6,570 bases of DNA from Jatrophihabitans sp. GTDB lineage: Bacteria; Actinomycetota; Actinomycetes; Mycobacteriales; Jatrophihabitantaceae. Every line of letters starts with the position of its first letter. The first letter of the stretch is position 1. The notes under the pieces were generated by a model. It made no database searches. It was given only the letters and a program-made list of their open reading frames with translations, and was not told the DNA's origin. A program made the translations under genes and the position numbers. The stretch is taken from positions 1 through 6,570 of the forward strand of contig JAOPVG010000379.1 of the NCBI GenBank assembly GCA_025966255.1, read 5' to 3'. Of this stretch, positions 1 through 6,570 are shown piece by piece.

Positions 1-664
1 CGGTCAGCGCGCCGACCGGGCAGATCTGCACGGTGTTGCCGGAGAAGTAGGACTGGAACGGCTCCTCGTCCGACGTCCCGATCTGCTGATTCGGACCGCG
101 CTCGAGCAGCTCGATGAACGGGTCACCTGCGATCTGCAGCGAGAAGCGGGTGCAGCGCTGGCAGAGCACGCAGCGCTCGCGGTCGAGCAGCACATTGGAG
201 GAGATCGCGACCGGCTTCGGGAAGGTGCGCTTCGGCTCATGGAAGCGGGAGTCGGCGCGGCCGTTGCTCATCGCCTGGTTCTGCAACGGGCACTCACCGC
301 CCTTGTCGCAGATCGGGCAGTCCAGCGGGTGGTTGATGAGCAGCAGTTCCATGATGCCCTGCTGCGCCTTGTCGGCGACGGCGGACGTCAGGTGGGTCTT
401 GATCACCATGCCCGGCATGACCGTGGTGGTGCAGGACGCTGCCGGCTTCGGCATACCGCGGCCGTTGCCCATGTCGGTGACCTCGACGAGGCACTGCCGA
501 CAGGCACCCGCGGGGTCGAGTAGCGGGTGGTCGCAGAAGCGCGGGATGGAGATGCCGAGCTGCTCGGCCGCGCGGATGAGCAGGGTGCCCTTGGGGACGG
601 AGATCTCGATGCCGTCGATCGTGACGGTGATGAGATCCTCCTTGGTCTCCGGTGCGGCGGTCAT
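1..664 (-). CDS. nuoG: NADH-quinone oxidoreductase subunit G, N-terminal part (truncated by window edge)
   Basis: Peripheral-arm subunit that carries electrons along an Fe-S chain from NuoF towards NuoB. The 221 codons seen are open to the window edge. They begin [20 protein letters not shown] and cover the ferredoxin-like [2Fe-2S] N1b domain (Cys44, Cys55, Cys58, Cys78), the His-Cys3 N5 site (His112, Cys116, Cys119, Cys125) and the start of the [4Fe-4S] N4 site (Cys165, Cys168, Cys171, with Cys215 in QICPVGAL). The molybdopterin-fold domain expected afterwards lies outside. The ATG at 664 is the only usable start: no in-frame start lies between it and nuoF, and it is followed directly by a normal NuoG N-terminus. 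Its own ribosome site is poor, only a G-run inside a self-complementary GCGGGG/CCCCGC block. The gap to nuoF is 43 bases, bridged by a 15-codon frame. All cluster ligands in the visible part are present. Confidence 0.97.
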   Translation of the reverse strand, partial: MTAAPETKEDLITVTIDGIEISVPKGTLLIRAAEQLGISIPRFCDHPLLDPAGACRQCLVEVTDMGNGRGMPKPAASCTTTVMPGMVIKTHLTSAVADKAQQGIMELLLINHPLDCPICDKGGECPLQNQAMSNGRADSRFHEPKRTFPKPVAISSNVLLDRERCVLCQRCTRFSLQIAGDPFIELLERGPNQQIGTSDEEPFQSYFSGNTVQICPVGALT

Positions 665-708
665 GCGGGGCCCCCGCGGAATCGTGGAGAGCGTTGTGGG
701 GTGCTCAT
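661..708 (-). CDS. possible 15-residue coupling ORF between nuoF and nuoG
   Basis: The ATG at 708-706 overlaps the nuoF stop as TGATG, and the frame reads [15 protein letters not shown]. It ends in a TGA at 663-661 that overlaps the nuoG start as ATGA. A good Shine-Dalgarno, AGGAG at 720-716, lies 7 bases before this ATG, whereas nuoG itself has only a G-run. The peptide resembles nothing I know and probably has no function as a protein; if translated, its likely role is to deliver ribosomes to nuoG. Alternatives are chance, or a one-base miscount in the adjacent G/C run that would make this an N-terminal extension of NuoG. Confidence 0.3.
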   Translation of the reverse strand: MSTPQRSPRFRGGPA

Positions 709-2009
709 CAGTGCGCTCCTGCCAGCGTGCGGGTTGCCGTGTGCGGGCAACCGTGGCCCTCGACATGAGCCAGGTACTCGTCCCGGAAGTACTTGATCGA
801 CGAGGACACCGAACTCGTCGCGCCGTCGCCCAGCGCGCAGAACGAGCGGCCCAGGATGTTGTCGGACAGATCGAGCAGGGTGTCCAGGTCTTCCTCGGTG
901 CCCTCGCCGTTCTCGAGCCGGTCGTAGATGCCGACGTACCAGTACGTGCCCTCGCGACAGGGTGTGCACTTGCCGCACGACTCGTGCTCGAAGAACTCGC
1001 TCCACTTCTTCACCGCGCGCACGACGCAGTCGTCCTCGTCGAAGATCATCACGGCCGACGTGCCGTTCATCGAGCCGGCCTTGACGACCGAGTCGAAGTC
1101 GAGCGGCAGGTCGAGGTGCTCGGTGGTGAGAAGCGGGCACGAGGCCCCGCCCGGCGTCCAGAACTTGAGGTCCTTGCCCCGGCTCATCCCGCCGGCCAGC
1201 CCGATCAGCTCGCGCAGCGTGGTGCCCATCGGCGCCTCGTACTGGCCGGGGTTCGCGACGCGTCCGGACAGTGAGTAGATCGACGTGCCCGGCGAGCCCT
1301 CCGGCCCGAGCGCCTTGTACCAATCGGCGCCACCCAACACGATGTAGGGCACGCTCGCCAGCGTGCCCACGTTGTTCACAACCGTCGGCGCGTCGTACAG
1401 ACCGTTCGTCGCCGGGAACGGGGGTTTGAGCCGCGGCTGCCCGCGGCGGCCTTCGAGCGAGTCCAGCAGCGCGGTCTCCTCGCCGCAGATGTAGGCGCCG
1501 GCACCCGCATGCACGACGATCTCGCAGTCGAAGCCGGAGCCGAGGACATTCTTGCCGAGATAGCCCTTCGCCCGCGCTTCGTTGACGGCGCCGACGACGC
1601 GACGGATCGCGTGCACAGCTTCGCCGCGGATGTAGACGAACGCGTACTCGGCCCGCACGGCGTAGCAGGCGATGATGATGCCCTCGATCATCGAGTGCGG
1701 GTCGTTCATCATCAGCGGCAGGTCGCGGCAGGTGCCGGGCTCGCCTTCGTCGGCGTTGATGACGACGTAATGCGGCTTGCTCGGCTCACCCGCCTTCGGC
1801 TGCGGGATGAACTGCCACTTCATGCCGGTCGGGAAACCGGCGCCACCGCGGCCGCGCAGGTTGGAGTCCTTGACCAGCGCGATCAGTTCGTCGGGCAGGA
1901 GGGTGAGCGCCTGGCGCAGTCCGGCGTAGCCGTCGAGGCGCTCGTAGTTCTCGATCTTCCAGGGCTGCGCGGTGCCGAAGCGCTTGGTGAGGACAGGCGT
2001 CAGGCTCAT
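708..2009 (-). CDS. nuoF: NADH-quinone oxidoreductase subunit F (NADH- and FMN-binding)
   Basis: This subunit oxidises NADH at FMN and passes electrons to cluster N3. The protein has 433 residues, normal for the family. The glycine-rich FMN/NADH site is [10 protein letters not shown] (about 53-62), followed by [10 protein letters not shown] (85-94). A second glycine-rich motif with [17 protein letters not shown], lies at 169-182. The N3 [4Fe-4S] ligands are Cys345, Cys348 and Cys351 in [13 protein letters not shown], plus Cys391 in SFCALGDGA. No key residue is missing. The ATG at 2009 is one base past the nuoE stop and has a good Shine-Dalgarno (AGGGGG at 2021-2016, 6-base spacing), so the start is secure. 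The protein works with NuoE and NuoG as the soluble NADH-dehydrogenase module on the cytoplasmic side. Confidence 0.98.
   Translation of the reverse strand: MSLTPVLTKRFGTAQPWKIENYERLDGYAGLRQALTLLPDELIALVKDSNLRGRGGAGFPTGMKWQFIPQPKAGEPSKPHYVVINADEGEPGTCRDLPLMMNDPHSMIEGIIIACYAVRAEYAFVYIRGEAVHAIRRVVGAVNEARAKGYLGKNVLGSGFDCEIVVHAGAGAYICGEETALLDSLEGRRGQPRLKPPFPATNGLYDAPTVVNNVGTLASVPYIVLGGADWYKALGPEGSPGTSIYSLSGRVANPGQYEAPMGTTLRELIGLAGGMSRGKDLKFWTPGGASCPLLTTEHLDLPLDFDSVVKAGSMNGTSAVMIFDEDDCVVRAVKKWSEFFEHESCGKCTPCREGTYWYVGIYDRLENGEGTEEDLDTLLDLSDNILGRSFCALGDGATSSVSSSIKYFRDEYLAHVEGHGCPHTATRTLAGAH
716..720 (-). promoter_or_regulatory. Shine-Dalgarno AGGAG at the nuoF/nuoG junction
   Basis: AGGAG lies 7 bases upstream of the ATG at 708, inside the last codons of nuoF. 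It is well spaced for the 15-codon frame but 51 bases upstream of the nuoG ATG, too far to serve nuoG directly. This placement is what makes the short frame worth noting. Confidence 0.5.
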
Positions 2010-2010
2010 G

Positions 2011-2949
2011 TCAGTCCCCCTTCTCGGTGCCGGGGTCGGCCGGGTTGGCCGGGTCGGACTCGGCCGTCTCGAGCGGAGCGTCGTGCTCGCTCGTGGGCTG
2101 CTCGGCCTGCCCCTTGCTGGGCCGGCGGGTCGTCGTCCGCTTGGGCCGCGGGCGAGCCGGCTTCTCGTCTTCAGCTGGTCTGGCCGGGGCCGCCTTGACG
2201 GTCTCGGCGGCTGGGGTCCGCTCGGCCGGTGCGGACGTGTCGATGGAGTAGGACGGGGCGGTGTCGCCGCGCTCGATCGCGAGCTTCACGCCGGCTTCGG
2301 TCGGCACGCCGCTGCTGTTGGCGTCGGGCGCAAGCGCCTGCTCGTCCCACAGCCCCGCGATCTGCCGCTCCATCTGCTTGAAGCTGCACAGCGGAGCACC
2401 CCGCGTCGGCATGGGCCGCTCGCCGGATTGCAGTTGGCTGACGATGTTGCGCGCGCTGCCGATCGTCTGGTTGTCGAAGAACTCGTAGTTGACGGTGAGA
2501 ACCGGCGCGTAGTCGCAGGCGGCCAGGCACTCGGCGTGCTCGATCGTGACCATGCCGTCGGGGGTCGTCTGGTTGTTGCCCACGCCGAGCTGCTCCTTGA
2601 GCGCGGCGAAGATCTCGTCCCCGCCGAGCATCCCGCACAGCGTGTTAGTGCAGACGCTGACCAGGTACTCGCCCGTGGGCGTGCGCTTGTACATCGTGTA
2701 GAACGTGACGACCGCGGCCACCTGCGCCTTGGTGAGGTCGAGCAGGTCGGCGCAGAAGGCGATGCCGTCCGGCGTGACGTACCCCTGCTCGGACTGCACG
2801 AGGTGCAGCAGCGGCAGCAAGGCCGAGCGGCCCTGACCGGCCGGGTAGCGCGAGATCAGCTCGGCGGCCGCGGCGCGGGTCTGCTCGCCGAAGACGCTGG
2901 GGTCGCCGGGACGATCGAGATTGATGACCGACGTGCGGAAGTTCGTCAC
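2011..2949 (-). CDS. nuoE: NADH-quinone oxidoreductase subunit E with long disordered C-terminal tail
   Basis: Thioredoxin-like [2Fe-2S] subunit that pairs with NuoF and holds cluster N1a. The ligands are Cys100 and Cys105 (CTNTLC) and Cys141 and Cys145 (CLAAC), in the family pattern C-x4-C / C-x3-C. I place the start at the GTG at 2949, which overlaps the nuoD stop as GTGA, giving 312 residues. A TTG three codons upstream (2958) is the other option and would overlap nuoD by 13 bases. The Shine-Dalgarno is weak, so reinitiation after nuoD is likely. The conserved domain ends near residue 200. The last 75 or so residues are rich in Pro, Ala, Glu, Lys and Arg (for example [18 protein letters not shown]), with a basic patch followed by an acidic end. 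They are probably disordered and make this NuoE longer than the usual 160-250 residues. Confidence 0.96.
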   Translation of the reverse strand: MTNFRTSVINLDRPGDPSVFGEQTRAAAAELISRYPAGQGRSALLPLLHLVQSEQGYVTPDGIAFCADLLDLTKAQVAAVVTFYTMYKRTPTGEYLVSVCTNTLCGMLGGDEIFAALKEQLGVGNNQTTPDGMVTIEHAECLAACDYAPVLTVNYEFFDNQTIGSARNIVSQLQSGERPMPTRGAPLCSFKQMERQIAGLWDEQALAPDANSSGVPTEAGVKLAIERGDTAPSYSIDTSAPAERTPAAETVKAAPARPAEDEKPARPRPKRTTTRRPSKGQAEQPTSEHDAPLETAESDPANPADPGTEKGD

Positions 2950-4262
2950 CGGTCGCAACCACCCATCACCGGGTCGATCGACGCGACGGACGCGATCACG
3001 TCGGCCACCAGGCCGCCGATCGAGAGCGCAGCGACGGCCTGCAGGTTGATGAACGACGGCTCGCGGAAGTGCACGCGGTACGGGCGGGTGCCGCCGTCAC
3101 TGACGATATGCGCGCCGAGCTCACCACGCGGCGACTCGACCTTGGAGTACACCTGCCCGGGCGGAACACGGAAACCTTCCGTGACGAGCTTGAAGTGATG
3201 GATCAGTGACTCCATGGACGTGTTCATGATCTTTTGCACGTGCTCGAGCGAGTTGCCGAGGCCGTCCGGCCCGAGCGACAGCTTCGCCGGCCACGCGATC
3301 TTCGGATCGTCGATCATCGTGGCGCCGGGCTCGAGGCGATCGAGCACCTGCTCAATGATCTTCAGCGACTCCCACATCTCGGCCACCCGCACCACGAAGC
3401 GCGACCAGCAGTCGCCGCGGTCGTCCGTGGGCACCTCGAAGTCGAACGTCTCGTACCCGAGGTACGGCTCGGTCTTGCGCAGATCCCACGGCAGCCCCGC
3501 GGCCCGCAGCAACGGACCGGTGATGCCGAGCGCGATGCAGCCCTCGACGCCGATCCAGCCGACGTCCTTCAAGCGGTTGATCCAGATCGGCTGACCGCGC
3601 AGCAACTTGTCGACGCCCTGCAGTTCCTCGCGCTGGCCCTTGATCCACTCACGGATAGTCGCGTCATAGCCGTCGGGCAGATCCTGCGCGACCCCACCGG
3701 GACGGATGTAGGCGTGGTTCATCCGCAGGCCGGTGATCAGCTCGAAGATGTCGAGGCACTTCTCGCGGGCCCGGAAGCCGTTGGTCATGGCTGTCAGTGC
3801 GCCGAGCTCCATACCGCCGGTGGCCAGCCACACCCAGTGCGACGACAGCCGGTTGATCTCCATCATCAGGACGCGGATCAGCTGCGCGCGCGGCGGCGCC
3901 TCGACACCGAGCAGTCGCTCGACGCCCAGGCAATAGGCCGTCTCGTTGTAGAACGGCGACAGGTCGTCGGCGCGGGTCAGGAATGTGACGCCCTGGGTCC
4001 ACGTCCGGTACTCGGTGTTCTTCTCGATGCCGGTGTGCAGGTAGCCGACGACCACGCGGGCATCGGTAACGGTCTCGCCCTCGAGTTCCAGGACGAGCCG
4101 CAGCACGCCATGAGTGGACGGGTGCTGCGGGCCCATGTTGAGGACGAGCCGCTCGTCGTGGATCGGATCGGTGCCGCCGAAGACCTGGTCCCAGTCGCCG
4201 CCGGTGAGGTTGTAGACCCGGCCCTCGGTGGTCGCTCTGGATGGCGCGTACGCGTCGGTCAT
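2946..4262 (-). CDS. nuoD: NADH-quinone oxidoreductase subunit D (quinone-site 49-kDa-type subunit)
   Basis: With NuoB this subunit forms the quinone-reducing site at the base of the peripheral arm. From the ATG at 4262 the protein has 438 residues and starts [20 protein letters not shown]. An in-frame ATG at 4382 would add 40 residues that run back through the spacer and into nuoC and do not look like NuoD, so I reject it. A GAGG lies 6 bases before the chosen ATG. Recognisable blocks are [15 protein letters not shown] (42-56, with the quinone-site His51), [15 protein letters not shown] (74-88), [22 protein letters not shown] and the C-terminal [10 protein letters not shown]. In the segment RADDLSPF (97-104), Asp100 sits where other complex I enzymes have the quinone-binding Tyr (Tyr87 in Thermus Nqo4). 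The C-terminus ends DPVMGGCDR, and its stop overlaps the nuoE GTG. Confidence 0.97.
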   Translation of the reverse strand: MTDAYAPSRATTEGRVYNLTGGDWDQVFGGTDPIHDERLVLNMGPQHPSTHGVLRLVLELEGETVTDARVVVGYLHTGIEKNTEYRTWTQGVTFLTRADDLSPFYNETAYCLGVERLLGVEAPPRAQLIRVLMMEINRLSSHWVWLATGGMELGALTAMTNGFRAREKCLDIFELITGLRMNHAYIRPGGVAQDLPDGYDATIREWIKGQREELQGVDKLLRGQPIWINRLKDVGWIGVEGCIALGITGPLLRAAGLPWDLRKTEPYLGYETFDFEVPTDDRGDCWSRFVVRVAEMWESLKIIEQVLDRLEPGATMIDDPKIAWPAKLSLGPDGLGNSLEHVQKIMNTSMESLIHHFKLVTEGFRVPPGQVYSKVESPRGELGAHIVSDGGTRPYRVHFREPSFINLQAVAALSIGGLVADVIASVASIDPVMGGCDR

Positions 4263-4338
4263 GACCGGCCTCGCTTCGCCTGGTGGGAACAGAGCGCAAC
4301 CGGAGTCAGGAGCGAAGCCCTGCCGCAGTTCAACCGGC

Positions 4339-4342
<4 letters not shown>
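4259..4342 (-). CDS. possible 27-residue coupling ORF between nuoC and nuoD
   Basis: The ATG at 4342-4340 overlaps the nuoC stop as ATGA and has the best Shine-Dalgarno seen in the window (GGAGG at 4355-4351, 8-base spacing). The frame starts [20 protein letters not shown], runs 27 codons, and ends in a TGA at 4261-4259 that overlaps the nuoD start as ATGA. It therefore fills the nuoC/nuoD gap exactly. The peptide has no recognisable domain. The likely role, if translated, is to carry ribosomes from nuoC into nuoD and to open the hairpin beside the nuoD ribosome site. It could also be a by-product of a sequence inserted at the old nuoD start. Confidence 0.4.
4273..4318 (-). repeat. imperfect inverted repeat (hairpin) in the nuoC/nuoD gap
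   Basis: On the minus strand GCTTCGC (4318-4312) pairs with GCGAAGC (4279-4273). After a 2-base bulge, CTG (4309-4307) pairs with CAG (4282-4280), leaving a loop of about 24 bases. There is no T-run afterwards, so it does not look like an intrinsic terminator, and the operon continues. The 3' arm ends directly at the GAGG ribosome site of nuoD (4272-4269). It may be a translational control hairpin or the remains of a small palindromic repeat element. Seven pairs plus three in GC-rich DNA is modest evidence. Confidence 0.45.
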
Positions 4343-5081
<739 letters not shown>

Positions 5082-5082
<1 letters not shown>

Positions 5083-5621
5083 CAGCGACCGTACTTATAG
5101 CTCGAAGGGACGAGCTCGACGTCCTGACCCTCGAGGCGCTTGGCGCGCTTCGGTCCGAGCGGCTCGTTCATGATCTTGTGGTGCAGCTTGAGGATGGCGT
5201 CGATCAACATCTCCGGACGCGGCGGACAGCCCGGCAGGTACATGTCCACCGGCACGACGTGGTCGACGCCCTGCAGGATTGCGTAGTTGTTGAACATCCC
5301 GCCTGACGACGCGCAGACACCCATGGCCAGCACCCACTTCGGCTCCGGCATCTGGTCGTAGATCTGACGCAGCACCGGCGCCATCTTCTGGCTCACCCGC
5401 CCGGCGACGATCATGAGGTCGGCCTGTCGCGGCGAGGGGCGGAAGACCTCCATCCCGAAGCGCGCGGAGTCGAAGCGCGGCGCCCCGAACGTCATCATCT
5501 CGATGGCGCAGCAGGCGAGGCCGAACGTGGCCGGCCACAGCGACGACTTGCGCGTCCAGTTGACGAGCTTCTCGACCGAGGCGAGCAGTACGCCGTCAGG
5601 CAGTTTCTCTTCCAGACCCAT
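5082..5621 (-). CDS. nuoB: NADH-quinone oxidoreductase subunit B (cluster N2)
   Basis: Holds cluster N2, the last [4Fe-4S] centre, which hands electrons to the quinone. The protein has 179 residues, typical for actinobacterial NuoB. The N2 ligands are all present: the tandem Cys37-Cys38 ([10 protein letters not shown]), Cys103 ([10 protein letters not shown]) and Cys132 (LPGCPPRPE). The FGAPRFD loop (45-51) and the block from [11 protein letters not shown] through [11 protein letters not shown] are fully conserved in type. The ATG at 5621 lies 6 bases after the nuoA stop. The Shine-Dalgarno is weak, so coupling to nuoA is likely. No anomalies were seen. Confidence 0.98.
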
Positions 5622-5627
5622 AAGAAC

Positions 5628-5990
5628 TCAGTCCCAGTCCAGTCCACCGCGGCGCCAGACGTAGGCGTAAGCGACGAACACGGTGATGATGAACAGAATG
5701 ATCTCGACCAGCCCGAAGAGCCCGAGCGCCTTGTTCGCCACGGCGTACGGGTACAGGAAGATGATCTCGATGTCGAAGACGATGAACAGCATCGCCGTCA
5801 GGAAGTACTTGATCGGAAAGCGGTGCGGCCCGAGCGGCTGCGGCGTGGGCTCGATGCCGCATTCGTAGAAGTCCAGCTTGGCCTTGTTGTACCGCTTCGG
5901 CCCGACGTACGGCGCGATGACGACGGAGAACGTTGCGAAGCCGAGGGCGAGTGCGAACAACAGCACGATCGGCAGATAGGGCGCGAGCAT
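5628..5990 (-). CDS. nuoA: NADH-quinone oxidoreductase subunit A (membrane subunit)
   Basis: Small membrane subunit near the quinone-channel entrance, where the peripheral and membrane arms meet. The protein has 120 residues with three predicted membrane helices at about 4-27, 64-84 and 91-112. The conserved loop FYECGIEP (41-48) links helix 1 to helix 2. Helix 2 holds the acidic pair Asp73 and Glu75 in FDIEIIFLYP, matching the family pattern. The start is fixed: an in-frame TAA directly precedes the ATG at 5990. A Shine-Dalgarno-like AGGGAG (6007-6002) lies 11 bases upstream, slightly long. This is the first nuo gene, 89 bases downstream of a reductase gene on the same strand. Confidence 0.97.
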   Translation of the reverse strand: MLAPYLPIVLLFALALGFATFSVVIAPYVGPKRYNKAKLDFYECGIEPTPQPLGPHRFPIKYFLTAMLFIVFDIEIIFLYPYAVANKALGLFGLVEIILFIITVFVAYAYVWRRGGLDWD

Positions 5991-6079
5991 TTAGCGCTGT
6001 TCTCCCTTCTCGGACGGGGCTTCTGGGCGCGGTCCACAGGCTAGTCCCCGCCGTGGCCGGACTATGAAGTAGGGCATGG
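5991..6079 (-). promoter_or_regulatory. upstream region of nuoA, possible weak promoter
   Basis: This 89-base gap between the reductase stop and nuoA holds the nuoA ribosome site (AGGGAG, 6007-6002). A TAGCCT at 6043-6038 fits the TAnnnT form of an actinobacterial -10 box, but no convincing -35 lies at 16-18 bases (a TTCATA is 19 bases away). No terminator with a stable stem and T-run is visible after the reductase gene, so nuo may be transcribed partly by read-through. The promoter call is a guess from one hexamer. Confidence 0.25.
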
Positions 6080-6570
6080 CTAGCGAACGGGTGGGGTCAG
6101 CCGGGTCAGGACGTTGATGACGCGGTCGGACACGTCACCGTCGTGCGGGTCGGTCAGGTTGGCGAGCAGCTTGAGCACGAAGCGCATCAGGGCCGGGTGC
6201 GGCAGACCGTGCCGCGTGCAGGCTCGCATCACCGCCGGGTTACCGATGAGCTTCACGAACGCGCCGCCGAGGCGGTAGTACGCGCCCCACTCGTCGCGCA
6301 TCCGGTCCGGGTAGGCCTCGAGCGCCCGCTCGCGGCTGGGGCCGTCGGGGCGGGCCAGGGCCTGGACGACCGCCTCGGCGGCGAAGCGACCGGCGTCCAT
6401 CGCGTACGGGATGCCCTCGCCGTTGAACGGGTTGACCGAGCCGCCGGAGTCGCCGACGAGCAGGAGCCCGCGCACGTAGTGCGGCGTGCGGTTGAAGCCC
6501 ATCGGCAGGGCGGCGCCGCGCGTCGGGCAGGTGGCGTTCTCCTCGCGCAGGCCCCACTCCTCGGGAGTGG
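6080..6570 (-). CDS. geranylgeranyl reductase family flavoprotein, C-terminal part (truncated by window edge)
   Basis: The last 162 codons plus two bases are visible; the N-terminal FAD-binding Rossmann domain lies outside. The frame is open to the edge, beginning TPEEWGLREENATCPTRGAA. The diagnostic block is LLLVGDSGGSVNPFNGEGIP followed by YAMDAGRFAAEAV, the second FAD-contact motif (GD...P..GEGI) of FAD-dependent prenyl reductases. The C-terminus is a helical region that ends LTPPVR. In actinobacteria this family includes MenJ, which saturates one isoprene unit of menaquinone; other members act on archaeal or chlorophyll prenyl chains. The place directly upstream of nuoA suggests a role in quinone or electron-transfer metabolism, but I cannot decide the substrate from this part. 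A Met inside the ORF (6502) is not the start, because the conserved sequence continues upstream of it. Confidence 0.88.
   Translation of the reverse strand, partial: TPEEWGLREENATCPTRGAALPMGFNRTPHYVRGLLLVGDSGGSVNPFNGEGIPYAMDAGRFAAEAVVQALARPDGPSRERALEAYPDRMRDEWGAYYRLGGAFVKLIGNPAVMRACTRHGLPHPALMRFVLKLLANLTDPHDGDVSDRVINVLTRLTPPVR

Noticed and set aside
665..677. GCGGGG-C-CCCCGC palindrome before nuoG as an operator
   Set aside because: It is a simple G/C run with a one-base centre in very GC-rich DNA inside an operon. It is noted only as a possible sequencing trouble spot.
114..1274. Long plus-strand open frame opposite nuoG and nuoF (386 codons)
   Set aside because: It lies opposite genes with clear conserved motifs, is rich in Arg/Ala/Val, and has no recognisable domain. 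Such frames arise from G/C at third codon positions.
2950..2958. TTG start for nuoE at 2958
   Set aside because: Possible, but the GTG at 2949 gives the standard four-base GTGA overlap with nuoD and is a more common start codon.
1972..3198. Plus-strand open frame opposite nuoE and nuoD (408 codons)
   Set aside because: Antisense shadow of nuoE and nuoD; low-complexity composition and no family resemblance.
6030..6079. Transcription terminator after the reductase gene
   Set aside because: Only short pairings (four base pairs such as GTCC/GGAC or CCAC/GTGG) and no T-run are present on the minus strand.

Overview
The window is GC-rich DNA from an actinobacterium (Actinomycetota). The evidence is strong G/C bias at third codon positions, protein sequences of actinobacterial type, and separate rather than fused nuoC and nuoD genes. 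It carries the first seven genes of a nuo operon, which encodes the proton-pumping NADH:quinone oxidoreductase (respiratory complex I). All genes lie on the minus strand, so the operon is read from right to left. I cannot name the genus from the sequence.

Layout in transcription order: the last 162 codons of a geranylgeranyl-reductase-family flavoprotein (6570-6080, 5' end outside the window); an 89-base gap with a ribosome binding site and at best a weak promoter candidate; nuoA (5990-5628), nuoB (5621-5082), nuoC (5082-4339), nuoD (4262-2946), nuoE (2949-2011), nuoF (2009-708) and the first 221 codons of nuoG (664-1, continuing outside). Most junctions are tight: 6 bases (A/B), a TGATG overlap (B/C), a GTGA overlap (D/E) and 1 base (E/F).

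NuoE, NuoF and NuoG form the NADH dehydrogenase module, with FMN, clusters N1a, N3, N1b, N4 and N5. NuoB, NuoC and NuoD form the quinone-reducing connecting module with cluster N2. NuoA is a small membrane subunit at the quinone-channel entrance. The neighbouring reductase belongs to the family that partly saturates the menaquinone side chain, so it may modify the quinone that this complex reduces.

The operon is mostly ordinary; I do not see a wholly new system. Two things deserve a second look. First, the only two longer junctions inside the operon, nuoC/nuoD (76 bases) and nuoF/nuoG (43 bases), share one design. A good Shine-Dalgarno and ATG sit at the upstream stop and open a tiny reading frame (27 and 15 codons), whose TGA stop overlaps the ATG of the next subunit as ATGA. 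In nuoC/nuoD an imperfect hairpin also abuts the nuoD ribosome binding site. Second, NuoD has Asp where the quinone-binding Tyr of complex I is expected in the segment after the GVTF motif.
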